Positions 29,392-37,645 of a stretch of DNA of 45,339 bases are shown in pieces. The translations under genes and the position numbers were made by a program. The notes beneath the pieces are model-generated. The model was not told where the DNA came from. It ran no database searches and saw only the letters and a list, made by a program, of their open reading frames with translations. The stretch comes from a virus, in IMG/VR virus record IMGVR_UViG_3300044699_000013, positions 1-45,339 of that record. One strand, 5' to 3'. Position 1 is the first letter of the stretch; every line of letters begins with the position of its first letter.

Positions 29392-29649
29392 TTCTCCCTC
29401 TCAGCCTGTATGACAATAGATTGCCTAATCTTCTCTACGATAATCTCAATAATCTTTTCACTCTGTATCTGAGCCATGATAATCTCCTGATTACGCTTCA
29501 TATACTCATCTGCTATAGCATCACCTATCTTAGTAAGTGCATAGTTTAGTACTCTATCTGCTCTTTCGCTTAGCATATAGCTCCATTCTAGATATCGATA
29601 CACTCACTATGATGCCTCCGTCTCTGTCCGGTTCAACATGCGTATTCAT
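29388..29649 (-). CDS. hypothetical helical protein, frameshifted N-terminus
   Basis: ATG 29649 gives MNTHVEPDRDGGIIVSVSIS, and after a shift near 29580 LSERADRVLNYALTKIGDAI, ending with an amphipathic helix QSEKIIEIIVEKIRQSIVIQ. Alternatively starts at 29603 as an independent 71-aa gene. Helical, no recognised family. Confidence 0.4.
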
Positions 29650-29682
29650 ATCTTTTGCAAGCACTCTATTTGAAGCGGCATG

Positions 29683-29801
29683 TTAGGTTCTGCCGTAGGA
29701 ATTAATAACCACATTGTTCCATATCGGATCTACATATACCCAGTTACCTCCTAAATCTAACCATAATAGGACCAACATCTACACCTATTAGTTTTAAACA
29801 T
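29683..29801 (-). CDS. short hypothetical, frameshifted
   Basis: ATG 29801 overlaps the TAA of the gene before (TAATG). Best reading after shifts: IGVDVGPIMV then LDLGGNWVYVDPIWNNVVIN and SYGRT with TAA. About 40 residues with beta character. Confidence 0.35.
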
Positions 29802-29804
29802 TAG

Positions 29805-30055
29805 TTGGTACCACCACCTGGTGTATCTTCTTCTGATAGATATTTTCTTCATTCTAGTGACTTCACAATCTTAGCAAGCTTATCCCGGAGAACACGGTTC
29901 TCTTCAGTTGTAGAAATAATGTAATCTCTCATATCACCTAACTGTTTAATCATCTCATCTAGTAGTTCTACCGATACGTCAAGCTGAGGTCTAGCAGATT
30001 TAGGAACAGTACCAGCTCCCTGCTTCTTCCTCTCATTAGATACGAACTGAGCCAT
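29805..30055 (-). CDS. coiled-coil hypothetical protein with in-frame TGA
   Basis: ATG 30055. MAQFVSNERKKQGAGTVP, then a helix ELLDEMIKQLGDMRDYIIST and NRVLRDKLAKIVKSLE, the heptad pattern of a short coiled coil. TGA at 29849-29851 ends the ORF, but the same frame stays open as RKYLSEEDTPGGGTN to a TAA that overlaps the next ATG, so the TGA may be a base error. Function unknown. Confidence 0.45.
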
Positions 30056-30062
30056 ACTACCT

Positions 30063-30544
30063 TCAGTCGTTTCTAATGCCTAACTCAACGGCTTTATTCA
30101 ATAGGAATTTAGCATTCTCAGAGTTACTCTTAGACCAATCGATAAACTGTTTAAGCGGCTCTAGCGTGCCTCTCTTATTGTACTGTCTAACCTCACTCTT
30201 CTCTTCCTTGGTAAGCTCTATTCCGCTACCATTGCTACCTGGGAAGAAAGACTTGAAGTTCTCATAGACAGCTTGGTTAGACTTACGTACTAGATATGGA
30301 ATATTCTTAGTTCCTACAGAAGCTAGTAGCCCATACTAATGCCACTGTGGTACACCTTCTGTTAGGATAATAGCCTTGGTATTCTGAGATACTAGGTTAG
30401 TTAGCATCTCCTTATCTACATCCTTAGTGTCAATAAAGTCAACGGCTGGGTTATTCTGATACTCCTTTCACGAACCCAGTGTTACCAATAATAGACGCAA
30501 GCTTTACCACCTTTGGTGAGATCGATTACCTGCTTTTCAGCCAT
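30063..30544 (-). CDS. hypothetical ~160-aa protein, frameshifted, one in-frame TAG
   Basis: ATG 30544 right after GAGAGGAGA, directly downstream of the tRNA. MAEKQVIDLTKGGKA, NPAVDFIDTKDVDKEMLTNL, VSQNTKAIILTEGVPQWH, TAG, YGLLASVGTKNIPYLVRKSN, FKSFFPGSNGSGIELTKEEK, FIDWSKSNSENAKFLLNKAV, TGA 30063. Mixed alpha/beta; no family recognised. The TAG lies inside an otherwise continuous frame. Confidence 0.45.
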
Positions 30545-30574
30545 TCTCCTCTCCCGCGTTAGTCTGAATTAATA

Positions 30575-30660
30575 TGGTGCGGGCTGAGGGACTCGAACCC
30601 GCACGGTATTCCTACCGACGGATTTTAAGTCCGTTGTGTCTGCCATTCCACCAAGCCCGC
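30575..30660 (-). tRNA. tRNA-Leu (anticodon UAA)
   Basis: Class II tRNA of 86 nt including encoded CCA. The acceptor stem GCGGGCT pairs with AGCCCGC (30660-30654 with 30585-30579). Anticodon arm ACGGA-CTTAAAA-TCCGT with UAA at 30627-30625. Variable arm TCGGTAGGAATACCGT and T-arm GGGTTCGAGTCCC are intact. It reads UUA leucine codons. It sits in the leftward early operon and probably supplements a codon rare in the host. Confidence 0.95.
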
Positions 30661-30692
30661 CTACTATCTAGTCTTCGTCACTTCATCAGATC

Positions 30693-30833
30693 TCAATCGT
30701 CATCATCCTCATCGTCATCAATATCATCATCTTCATCATCTTCATCATCAATAAGATCATCGTCATCATCTTCTACAATATCAATAGGCTCTTCTTCCTG
30801 ATCAGCAAATTGAGTATCATCTACGGTTTTCAT
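30693..30833 (-). CDS. hyperacidic 46-aa protein
   Basis: ATG 30833 after AGGACGG. MKTVDDTQFADQEEEPIDIV then an almost pure Asp/Glu tract (DDEDDEDDDIDDDEDDDD) encoded by CAT/ATC-like microsatellite DNA on the + strand. DNA-mimic proteins that titrate host DNA-binding enzymes are this small and acidic, but that is speculation. Overlaps the MazG stop. Confidence 0.5.
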   Translation of the reverse strand: MKTVDDTQFADQEEEPIDIVEDDDDDLIDDEDDEDDDIDDDEDDDD

Positions 30834-31182
30834 GTCCGTCCTCCAATATCTTGCGCTCTTTTGTGAGGTCACGATTAAGGGCATCGGCCTCAGTGAACTT
30901 GTTAGGATATCTAGCACGCAGCTTAGTAATGTTAGTCTCGAATACTACACCAAACGTAGTCTTAATCTCATCAATAGCGAGTGGCAACGTACCACTCCAA
31001 ATCACCTAGTTCCTCAGTTAAGTTAACCTCGTTAACGTTTACCATATAGGATATGCTTCTTAAGAGCCTCCATAAATTCACCAGACTCAGTACAGAGTCC
31101 CATAGCAGCATGAAAGCAATCTAATAGTTTTAACCTTTTGAAGTCTTTCTATTACCGGCCCGTAATCCATCAGGTCGGTCAC
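30817..31182 (-). CDS. MazG-type nucleotide pyrophosphohydrolase, frameshifted
   Basis: Hydrolyses (d)NTPs to NMPs plus pyrophosphate. After joining frames: VIERLQ; HAAMGLCTESGEFMEALKKH with the ExxE helix; then NLTEELGDLEWYVA with the ExxD helix; end ITKLRARYPNKFTEADALNR, typical of phage MazG-like proteins. GTG 31182 is the most likely start; indels at ~31110, 31045 and 30990. About 120 residues. Nearest relatives may be dATP/dGTP-specific MazG proteins since a DUF5664-type enzyme is present, but no purZ-like gene was found. Confidence 0.75.
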
Positions 31183-31229
31183 GGTCGCGTCCTTCTGGTA
31201 ATTCGTCTGAGTCCATGCTCTCAGCCTCG

Positions 31230-31410
31230 CTGCATATGATTTTCTGAGACTCTCAGGATGTCTCCCCCACTTGGATATTTCTAAATCTACCTGGTCATCA
31301 TCTCTTTAGAGCCTCAGCTACAAAATCAATAATCTTTAGTCATCTCTCTAAGAACTCTTATTATGTTTATTAATGAACTTCCTACCATCCATAAGAACTA
31401 TCTGGATCAT
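31230..31410 (-). CDS. hypothetical, badly frameshifted
   Basis: ATG 31410 gives MIQIVLMDGRKFINKHNK; further frames read KIIDFVAEALKR and VDLEISKWGRHPESLRKSYA up to the MazG start. It may be one gene or the true N-terminal extension of MazG. Nothing recognised. Confidence 0.3.
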
Positions 31411-31790
31411 GGTATTAACTTGTTAATCTTTAAGTACATCCTCACTGCAGTGACCATGCCCATAGAGTCTTAGGACTCCCTAGTCTTCCTAAACTGTTCC
31501 CAGTTACTTCATCTCGTACATGGTAGCTAATCGACCGTAAGGCGAACAGCATAACAATGAAGTAGCCAGAAAACATAGTACCATCACATTTCCTTAGCTT
31601 TACCATTACCCTAATATCTAACTCACCATCGAAGTAATCAGAGCTTGCTAACATGATTAAACAGGCTGCTGTTAGGCCATTCCTATGATCGTATAATTCA
31701 CTAAGTTATGTACCCATCACTACACTTCAGCCTCGAGTCTACTCTCTAACGGCTTCGTGGTAGTTTGGTTTAATCAGAGGAATTTCTTCT
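31411..31790 (-). CDS. hypothetical leftward region, frameshifted
   Basis: Starts near 31790 with EIPLIKPNYHEAVRE, then LSELYDHRNGLTAACLIMLA, SSDYFDGELDIR and MGMVTAVRMYLKINK in different frames. An open 70-aa piece lies at 31442-31654. Probably one or two genes; frame breaks prevent a reliable product. No domain recognised. Confidence 0.3.
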
Positions 31791-31984
31791 TCATACTCGC
31801 TCTACGTTAACGCTCTCATTCCCTTAGGGCTATTCTCAGGCTCGAAGTCTACGTTATCATCTTTCCTAAGAGTATCGAATAGGAGTAATACACTGCGAAG
31901 TATGAAAGAAAGAAGTCCTTTCCTCCGCTAGTGATAAAACCAAAACCCTTGTCCGTAACGATGCGAGCAATCTTTTCCCGTCAT
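31791..31984 (-). CDS. cold-shock domain protein (CspA-like), frameshifted
   Basis: Small RNA/ssDNA-binding OB-fold protein. ATG 31984 overlaps the stop of the DHH gene (ATATGACG). After removing a one-base insertion in an A-run: KIARIVTDKGFGFITSGGKD (RNP1-like KGFGFI), then DNVDFEPENSPKGMRA, matching the CSD ending VxFExxxxxKGxxA. TGA 31791 gives about 65 residues, the family size. The RNP2 region (FFxH) is broken by an indel but FHTS is recoverable from the adjacent frame. Likely RNA chaperone in the infected cell. Confidence 0.7.
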
Positions 31985-32860
31985 ATCATTGCCACCAAGC
32001 CCTTCTCGAATCCTGCGGCATTCTTATGGCCGCCTCCACCGTTTGCTTTAGCTACTGCACTGACATCAAAATCACCAATACTACGACAGCGAATATTGCA
32101 TCTTACCGTCTTGTCTAATGAAGAAGCTAGCAGCAAATGGAGAGTCTGGATAGAGCTGACAGAGCCTATGACCTACCTCACTAAATAGAAGGGTAGCATT
32201 AATAGTTGGCACCATATATCCACCTATGTCACGGAATACGGCGTTATTACACATAGCATCTACCATTGATTTCTTATACCTATCAATAGATTCACCGCCA
32301 ACATAGGCTATATTCAAACCCTCAGGCTGCTCCAATTCATGATAGAGCATCTGATAGGCATCAAAATCCATAGGGAAGGACTGGATATAGGCGTTAATCT
32401 TTTCTGAATCTTTGAGAGCAAATCGCCACAAGTCCCTGTCCTCAATATACTTAATAAGGTTTGGAACTACAGCACCTAGATCAAGCTGCTCTTTGTAGTA
32501 GTGCCTCCAAGCCAATCCAGCACCTGACTGTTCCATATCAAATATACAGAAATCTAATCCCTCACAGGCTTCCTGCGCTGTCTTATGATGATCTAATACA
32601 AGCATGGCTTTAGCCTTGCTATTCATCATAACCATAAGCTCACGTGGGAAAGAGAAGTCTACAATAATATAATAGGTGTTAATATTAGCATTCTCATAGC
32701 AATCTTGCCAGAGAGTAGTAATTAGTTCTTTATCTCCATATTGTGCTGGAATAAACTTAGCATATGGAAACACAGTCTTAACTACCCAAGCCGCTGCCAT
32801 GCCATCAAAGCAGTTCTTATGGTAGAAACAGACTACCTCTTGGGGTACTAGTTCGGTCAT
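31981..32860 (-). CDS. DHH family phosphoesterase, frameshift near end
   Basis: Motifs: FYHKNCFDGMAAAWVVKTVF (D after C-F), VDFSFPRELMVMM, and DHHKTAQEACEG (the DHH motif, ~32600). After a shift at ~32095 the DHHA1 substrate loop appears as DFDVSAVAKANGGGGHKNAA. About 290 residues. Such enzymes cleave nanoRNA/oligonucleotides or cyclic dinucleotide products with Mn2+; the exact substrate is not visible. ATG overlaps the upstream stop. A cold-shock protein follows in the same operon. Confidence 0.85.
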
Positions 32861-33018
32861 ATCCCTCCCGTTTTCTTGATGTCTTCTGTGTGCTCGTCGA
32901 ATACTTTCTTGACTTCGTTAGCCCAGTGTAACCAGGCATGAACATGAGATAGCATCACAGCAGATTCAAAATCTCCCTGCTTTAATGCCTCATTTCTTAA
33001 TGCTGCCAAATCCGGCAT
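32857..33018 (-). CDS. hypothetical helical protein
   Basis: The longest frame starts at 33090, but ATG 33018 (MPDLAALRNEALKQGDFESA) gives less overlap with the upstream zinc-ribbon gene. VMLSHVHAWLHWANEVKKVF is a likely helical pair. Stop overlaps the DHH start. Function unknown. Confidence 0.45.
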   Translation of the reverse strand: MPDLAALRNEALKQGDFESAVMLSHVHAWLHWANEVKKVFDEHTEDIKKTGGI

Positions 33019-33244
33019 TAGCGACTCTGGTGAGTCCGTCTCGCTCGGATACTTTATTGGTAATCGCATCAAGCCAGTGAGGTTTTCCATTACCTGTTAT
33101 CCTTTCTCCTGTCATGGAACTATACACAGAAATTACTGTAGGGCCTTTACAATCAGGACAATATGGCATAGGAGGTGTTAAAGCTGGAAACTCCTTCTTA
33201 CACTTATCACACCAAATCTTACTGGCTTTCTGGTTATACTCCAT
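32990..33244 (-). CDS. small zinc-ribbon protein
   Basis: 84 residues: IWCDKCKKEFPAL then PYCPDCKGPTVISVYSSMTG, a four-Cys zinc ribbon (CxxC-x~15-CxxC) at residues 12-32. Overlaps the helicase gene's end and the next gene. If the long overlap is an indel artefact the C-terminus is uncertain. Possible DNA-binding accessory of the replication module. Confidence 0.6.
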   Translation of the reverse strand: MEYNQKASKIWCDKCKKEFPALTPPMPYCPDCKGPTVISVYSSMTGERITGNGKPHWLDAITNKVSERDGLTRVANAGFGSIKK

Positions 33245-34493
33245 GTCTACCTTTCTGCTGTAGTTCTTTGAACTTAAGATAGCTCTCTAACGGCTCACCT
33301 GATAGATGGATAGTCCAGTCTGAGTTGTTCCCGAAGAATGCCTTACTACGTTTAACCCACTTCATTTCCATAAGAGTATCAATAATACGATCGAGAGTGC
33401 TGCTGTCATAATTGCCGTAGCCTCGAACGAGAAGCTCTGTCCGAGTAAGCTTATTGTCAGGAGCACTAATAAGAAAGTCAACAACCTTCTTAGTAATCTG
33501 AGCAAGTGGATCTAATCCAGATCCTTCTGAAGCTTTCTTGCTAGCATAGATAAGTGAGGTGATTTTTTGTATAGCTTCACTAATATCCGACTCAGAGATG
33601 ATGAAGTCAGTCTCGTACCTTGATAAACAGATACACATGGCGACTTTAAGAACGTGATCTGGGACTCGGTTAACGAAACCAGTTTTGTCGTTGTAGACTG
33701 ACTGGCTTCCTCTCCATTCCCTTCGCCACTTATTGAAGACTTCTTTTGCTGCTGCATCTGGCACCATCTTAGCGTTGTTTGTGCCTATCTTTACCAAGTG
33801 AGGAACATATTTAGGTACTATATAATTAGTGAATCTGTCAGGATCTATACTCTCTTCTTCATCATCTAATAGATCTAGGTCTTTAGACCTTTTCTCTTCG
33901 TAGATTACAAGATTTCTCCCAATGTAGCCACCTTCGATATTTGGTTGAGGGATACTATCGTAAAAGTGGGCCGGGGATGAACCGAAGAGGCAGGTGATAT
34001 ATGGCTCTTTAAGCTTTTCATGTCCATCACCCTTAAGCATGTTTGTCCATTGCGGGTTATAGTTTCTATCATATAAGTCTGTAAGAATAGTGAGAGAATC
34101 GGGATCTGCGATAATAGCTGTGGATAGCTCACCGTTAACGATAAATCCACGGGAATCAGTGATGACTGGCTTACCCGCTGCTGATTTTGTAGTAGCCAAT
34201 TCTTTAATGATAGCTTGTATGCTTGATCTACCAGCAATGACCCTAGTAGTATCAGCTTGCTGTACGAGTCTTTTTGAGAGATTGACAGGGAATCCCTTTC
34301 CAAGTCCTGATTCTCCTAATAGCATCACGTATAGGTTAGGATAATAAAGTAGATTTCCTTTAAGGGTTCTTAGTGTATAAGCGTTCGCCGCTGCTGATGA
34401 AATACAACACATCAGACTCCAGTATAACCAAGACGTAGGCGTTTCCACATCCTGGTGTTCTTCTACCAGGTCGTGTACCCAAGAATTGCTCAC
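33234..34493 (-). CDS. DUF3987-type replicative helicase/primase-helicase
   Basis: 419 residues, intact. GTG 34493 overlaps the polymerase end. Walker A MLLGESGLGKGFPVNLSKRL (GxxGxGKG, ~residue 60), Walker B-like region FIVNGELSTAIIADP (~115-130), ITCLFGSSPAHFYDSIPQP (sensor) and a C-terminal winged-helix (LTRTELLVRGYGNYDSSTLD). Matches phage superfamily helicases of the DUF3987 type that unwind ahead of the polymerase. It is directly downstream of the DNA polymerase gene. Confidence 0.75.
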   Translation of the reverse strand: MSNSWVHDLVEEHQDVETPTSWLYWSLMCCISSAAANAYTLRTLKGNLLYYPNLYVMLLGESGLGKGFPVNLSKRLVQQADTTRVIAGRSSIQAIIKELATTKSAAGKPVITDSRGFIVNGELSTAIIADPDSLTILTDLYDRNYNPQWTNMLKGDGHEKLKEPYITCLFGSSPAHFYDSIPQPNIEGGYIGRNLVIYEEKRSKDLDLLDDEEESIDPDRFTNYIVPKYVPHLVKIGTNNAKMVPDAAAKEVFNKWRREWRGSQSVYNDKTGFVNRVPDHVLKVAMCICLSRYETDFIISESDISEAIQKITSLIYASKKASEGSGLDPLAQITKKVVDFLISAPDNKLTRTELLVRGYGNYDSSTLDRIIDTLMEMKWVKRSKAFFGNNSDWTIHLSGEPLESYLKFKELQQKGRHGV

Positions 34494-36995
34494 GCTGCAG
34501 CTTTACTTTCTTGAAATCGCCGTAGTGAGTTGTACTTAATTCAACATCGCACGGAATAGTTAGTACGTAGTCTCTTTTCAGAGAGCAATATGTAGAGAAA
34601 TCAATTGGAGTTTCCATATGCTTTTTAAGTAGTTTGGCATACGGCTCCCAATTGTTTTCTGGGACTTCCATTACTAACTCGTCGTGCTTCTCACCAATGA
34701 AATAACCTTCAGTATCGTCTTCACCGATCTCATCCTGAATCTTAAGAGCGGCTCCCTGTACTACGTGAGATACAGTTCTCTGTGGAATATTAGCTAATGC
34801 TTCTTTAACAAGACTCTCATCCATCCTAGCGTTGAAGATACGAACACACCGAAAGGATCTATGATAGTCCTGGTAGATTGTACTACTTCAGCTATATCGT
34901 TCCAGAAATTCTGCTCAAGTCTAGGATCTGCTGCCCTAAACTTCTCAATCATGATACCGGCTTTCCACTCACTAATATTAATAGGGATATCAAACTTCTG
35001 AGCATCAGTGTTGAAGTTAATCATGAACTCACCTTTGCCCATCTGGTAGTTACCAGCATGTCTAGTCTTCTTACCACAGAACCTTTCAGGCCCATCCTTT
35101 TCCATATCATCTACTACAGGTATCTTGATAGGTCTTAAGTCTAATGTGTTAGTATAACCCAGGATAAGAGCAGCAGTACGGCGATGAATATCAATCTTAT
35201 CAAATACATCTAATAGATCCCACTGCTTGGCTAATACTGCAACAACTCTTGCTTCTGCCTGACTAGCATCTGCCTTTACCAGTACCTTACCTTTACGCGG
35301 CCTAAGCATAGACTTGATACTTTTAGCCAAACGACCATGCGCCGGTATTGTGTGGAAAGACAAGCCATTTTCTTCGGGCGTAACGGCTTCTTAAGAATAC
35401 CAGTGGAAGAACGACAAGTCTCAGTAGCAATAATATTGAACGAGCTTTTACAAGTGTTGTCATAATCAGGGCAGAAGTTAATAGCCCTGGACAATTGATC
35501 TCGTACCCGTCTCTCTTCAAGTACATCGGTAAGGATGTCTTTGACTTTGACGCCATTGAACTTCTTCTCTTGGCATGATTCGCCATTAACCTCACAATAG
35601 CATCTTCACTAGTAGGTGCTCGCTTCAGAGCCTTGAACCTTAGTTCTTTATATAGAAAGTCAAACATCTGCGGTGCAGACTTAACATTCAGTTCATGACC
35701 TACAGCACTAAAGATTCGAGCATGGACAACGGCTGCCATACCCTTATACTCTTTACGTAGTTCCTTCTGTCTATCTAAATCTACATCAAGACCTACGTTC
35801 TCCATACGCAGATAGAGCTTATGCTTACGCATCTGATACTTATAATAGTAATCAACTAGAGGAACATTATGCCTCTCTTGCAGTGCGACTAGATCAATCT
35901 CTTGTTCTTCATCGACCTCCTTTTCTACTGCACAGTCTTTAGCATTGTACAATAGAAGTTGTTCAATCTTGCTCTTACCGAGCTTGAATTCCTTACCTTC
36001 ATCCTTATAAAATGGTTCTCTCGTCCAGAGTGAACTAACGTCACAGAGACGTTTCTGTGGCATCTCAGGAAAAATAACCCTAGTCTTAATAAGAGTATCG
36101 CTAACAACGCGCATAGTCCTATATCGCCTGTCACCAAAACCAGCGAGCGTGAGCTTGAACTCGTCGTACTTAAGGTTATGACCAATTAGCCCGACCTCTC
36201 TGAGTTTGACGAACATGAGACGCCATACTTCATTTAATTCGAGATCACCCATGTCAGTAATCTTGTGCTTACCGATAGTACGTAGCAAGGAATGCTAATA
36301 GCATGATGTCTGTTATATGCCCAGCCGATGCAGACTGGAATGCAATTAATAGACTCAATATCCATCGCAGCGCAGTCAAGCTTCTTATACTCCTCAAAGA
36401 ATCTATGCACATCTAGTGAACTATGAGCTACTGCAAGGTGACGGCTAGGAAGATTAAACTCTCTTGACTTAGATTCCTCACCAGCTCTAATTACATCAGC
36501 CTCAATGAGTTTAGTCCAAGTCCAATCTAATCCTCCCTTTGACTCATCTCCCTCACTTCTGCTAAATAATGCTGCAGGATGAACCGTAGGAACACACTTA
36601 GTAACACCATCACGTGCGCGGAGGATAGAACCACGATAATTAAGTATTCCGTCAAGGTCACAAACGGCTTTAAGAGCCTCATTACCAATGGCCAAGATGC
36701 ACTTTGGCCTGAGCTTTTTAATCTCAAACTCCCAGAGTTCTTTAATGCATTCATCTATATCTACCCCAATGAGGTGTAGCTTTTTGAAATCATTCATTGG
36801 AGGACGATACTTAACGACGTTAGTTAGATAGCAATCATTCCTATTAATACCTGCCTTGAACAAGTACTCATTGAGCATCTGTCCAGTAGCACCAACAAAA
36901 GGTCTACCCATTTCATCTTCATTCTTACCTGGAGCTTCGCCAATAATCATTAACTCTGGTTCTAATGAGCCATAACCTTCTACTCTATTAGGCAA
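34490..36995 (-). CDS. UDG-exonuclease-family A DNA polymerase fusion, frameshifted
   Basis: Replicative polymerase, ~835 residues when joined. I start at TTG 36995 (GGAGGAG RBS). Residues 1-~190: uracil-DNA glycosylase fold, GEAPGKNEDEMGRPFVGAT, TNVVKYRPPMND, PTVHPAALFSR; the family-4 iron-sulphur cysteines (two near the N-terminus, KCRPP) are missing. Then a 3'-5' exonuclease: DIESIN (Exo I), GHNLKYDEFKL (Exo II), YNAKDC (Exo III). Polymerase: KADASQAEARVVAV (motif A), RFCGKKTRHAGNYQMGKG (O-helix), EKHDELVMEVP (motif C). Indels near 36290, 35570, 35360, 34835. A UDG fused to PolA is known from SPO1-type phages but is rare. Confidence 0.85.
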
Positions 36996-37281
36996 GTTTT
37001 ATCTCCTCCATCCTAGCATTTTCTTTTTCTCGAATGAAGGCAAGACAGTCCTTAGCATACTTGAAACTCTTAATTTTATCTTCGTGAGTTCGCAGCCAGG
37101 ATGCTATCAGCATGTCTTCACTTATACTACCACTGCTTCTACCCAAAGCATCTGCCGTGTCTTTCTGGGTCCAGCGCGGCTTCTCTTTTAATTTGCAGCA
37201 GTGGAAGTTATAAGTGTCAACTGCTCTTTGCAGCCATGTCTTCTTGACTAGAGGATGACCCTTTACCATAACCTGCCTCAA
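36988..37281 (-). CDS. helix-turn-helix DNA-binding protein
   Basis: 97 residues. RWTQKDTADALGRSSGSISE is a good HTH (residues ~36-56), with flanking basic helices (VKKTWLQRAVDTYNFHCCKL; KSFKYAKDCLAFIREKENAR). Overlaps the polymerase TTG start by eight bases and the gene before by ~64 bases, so its own start could be the internal ATG (MVKGHPLVKK). A regulator of early genes or of replication is plausible. Confidence 0.55.
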   Translation of the reverse strand: MRQVMVKGHPLVKKTWLQRAVDTYNFHCCKLKEKPRWTQKDTADALGRSSGSISEDMLIASWLRTHEDKIKSFKYAKDCLAFIREKENARMEEIKLA

Positions 37282-37522
37282 ATTCCAGTTTGGTGCCGTA
37301 GCAAAACAGAATGTATTTTGCCCGGTTAGAGGCAGGGTCGTAGTACCTCAGTGAGATCAAATCCTCTGAAGCTAGGAGTTCTTTCAGTGCAGTCATGAAT
37401 TCGTCACTGGAGAATGACGAAGGATTGAGCTGTTGCATTAGCTTTAATGACATAGCAATATCAGTGATACCATTATTAGTGGTAATCAATTCAAGCATTA
37501 GCTGTTTCAGTTTATCAATCAC
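37217..37522 (-). CDS. hypothetical small protein, GTG start
   Basis: I choose GTG 37522 because AAAGGAG lies five bases upstream; the ATG at 37537 has none. MIDKLKQLMLELITTNNGIT, SLKLMQQLNPSSFSSDEFM, LKELLASEDLISLRYYDPAS, YILFCYGTKLEFE. A winged-helix-like order (helices then strands) but no diagnostic motif. Confidence 0.5.
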   Translation of the reverse strand: MIDKLKQLMLELITTNNGITDIAMSLKLMQQLNPSSFSSDEFMTALKELLASEDLISLRYYDPASNRAKYILFCYGTKLEFEAGYGKGSSSSQEDMAAKSS

Positions 37523-37533
37523 TCTGGCTCCTT

Positions 37534-37626
37534 TCATGCAAAAAGCCTGGGATGTTCTGCTGCGCACAGATCAGGCAGTATTACCCGCTGGATTATTTGA
37601 CCGGGGTAGGTCTTATTCGCCAGCAT
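37534..37626 (-). CDS. 30-aa small ORF between DUF669 and next gene
   Basis: ATG 37626: MLANKTYPGQIIQRVILPDL to TGA 37534, which is placed exactly before the RBS of the next gene, as in compact operons. No strong RBS of its own. The same bases can form the long stem described at 37547-37631, so it may instead be a structured leader. Confidence 0.3.
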   Translation of the reverse strand: MLANKTYPGQIIQRVILPDLCAAEHPRLFA

Positions 37627-37631
37627 CCCAG
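37547..37631 (-). other. candidate structured RNA/attenuator
   Basis: On the minus transcript CTGGGATG-CTG-GCG (37631-37618) pairs with CGC-AG-CAG-AA-CATCCCAG (37564-37547): 14 base pairs with two 2-nt bulges. Inside, GACC...GGTC (37612-37609 with 37602-37599) forms a small hairpin. TTTTT follows shortly after the 3' arm. A small ORF overlaps, so this could be coincidence. Confidence 0.3.
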
Positions 37632-37645
37632 AACACCGTTAGTAT

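Noticed and set aside
5578-30351. Stop-codon recoding suggested by in-frame TAG (5578, ~30336) and TGA (13695, 29849).
   Set aside because: TAG and TGA both end many genes here, and most breaks elsewhere are one-base shifts; a few base errors explain these better than an altered code.
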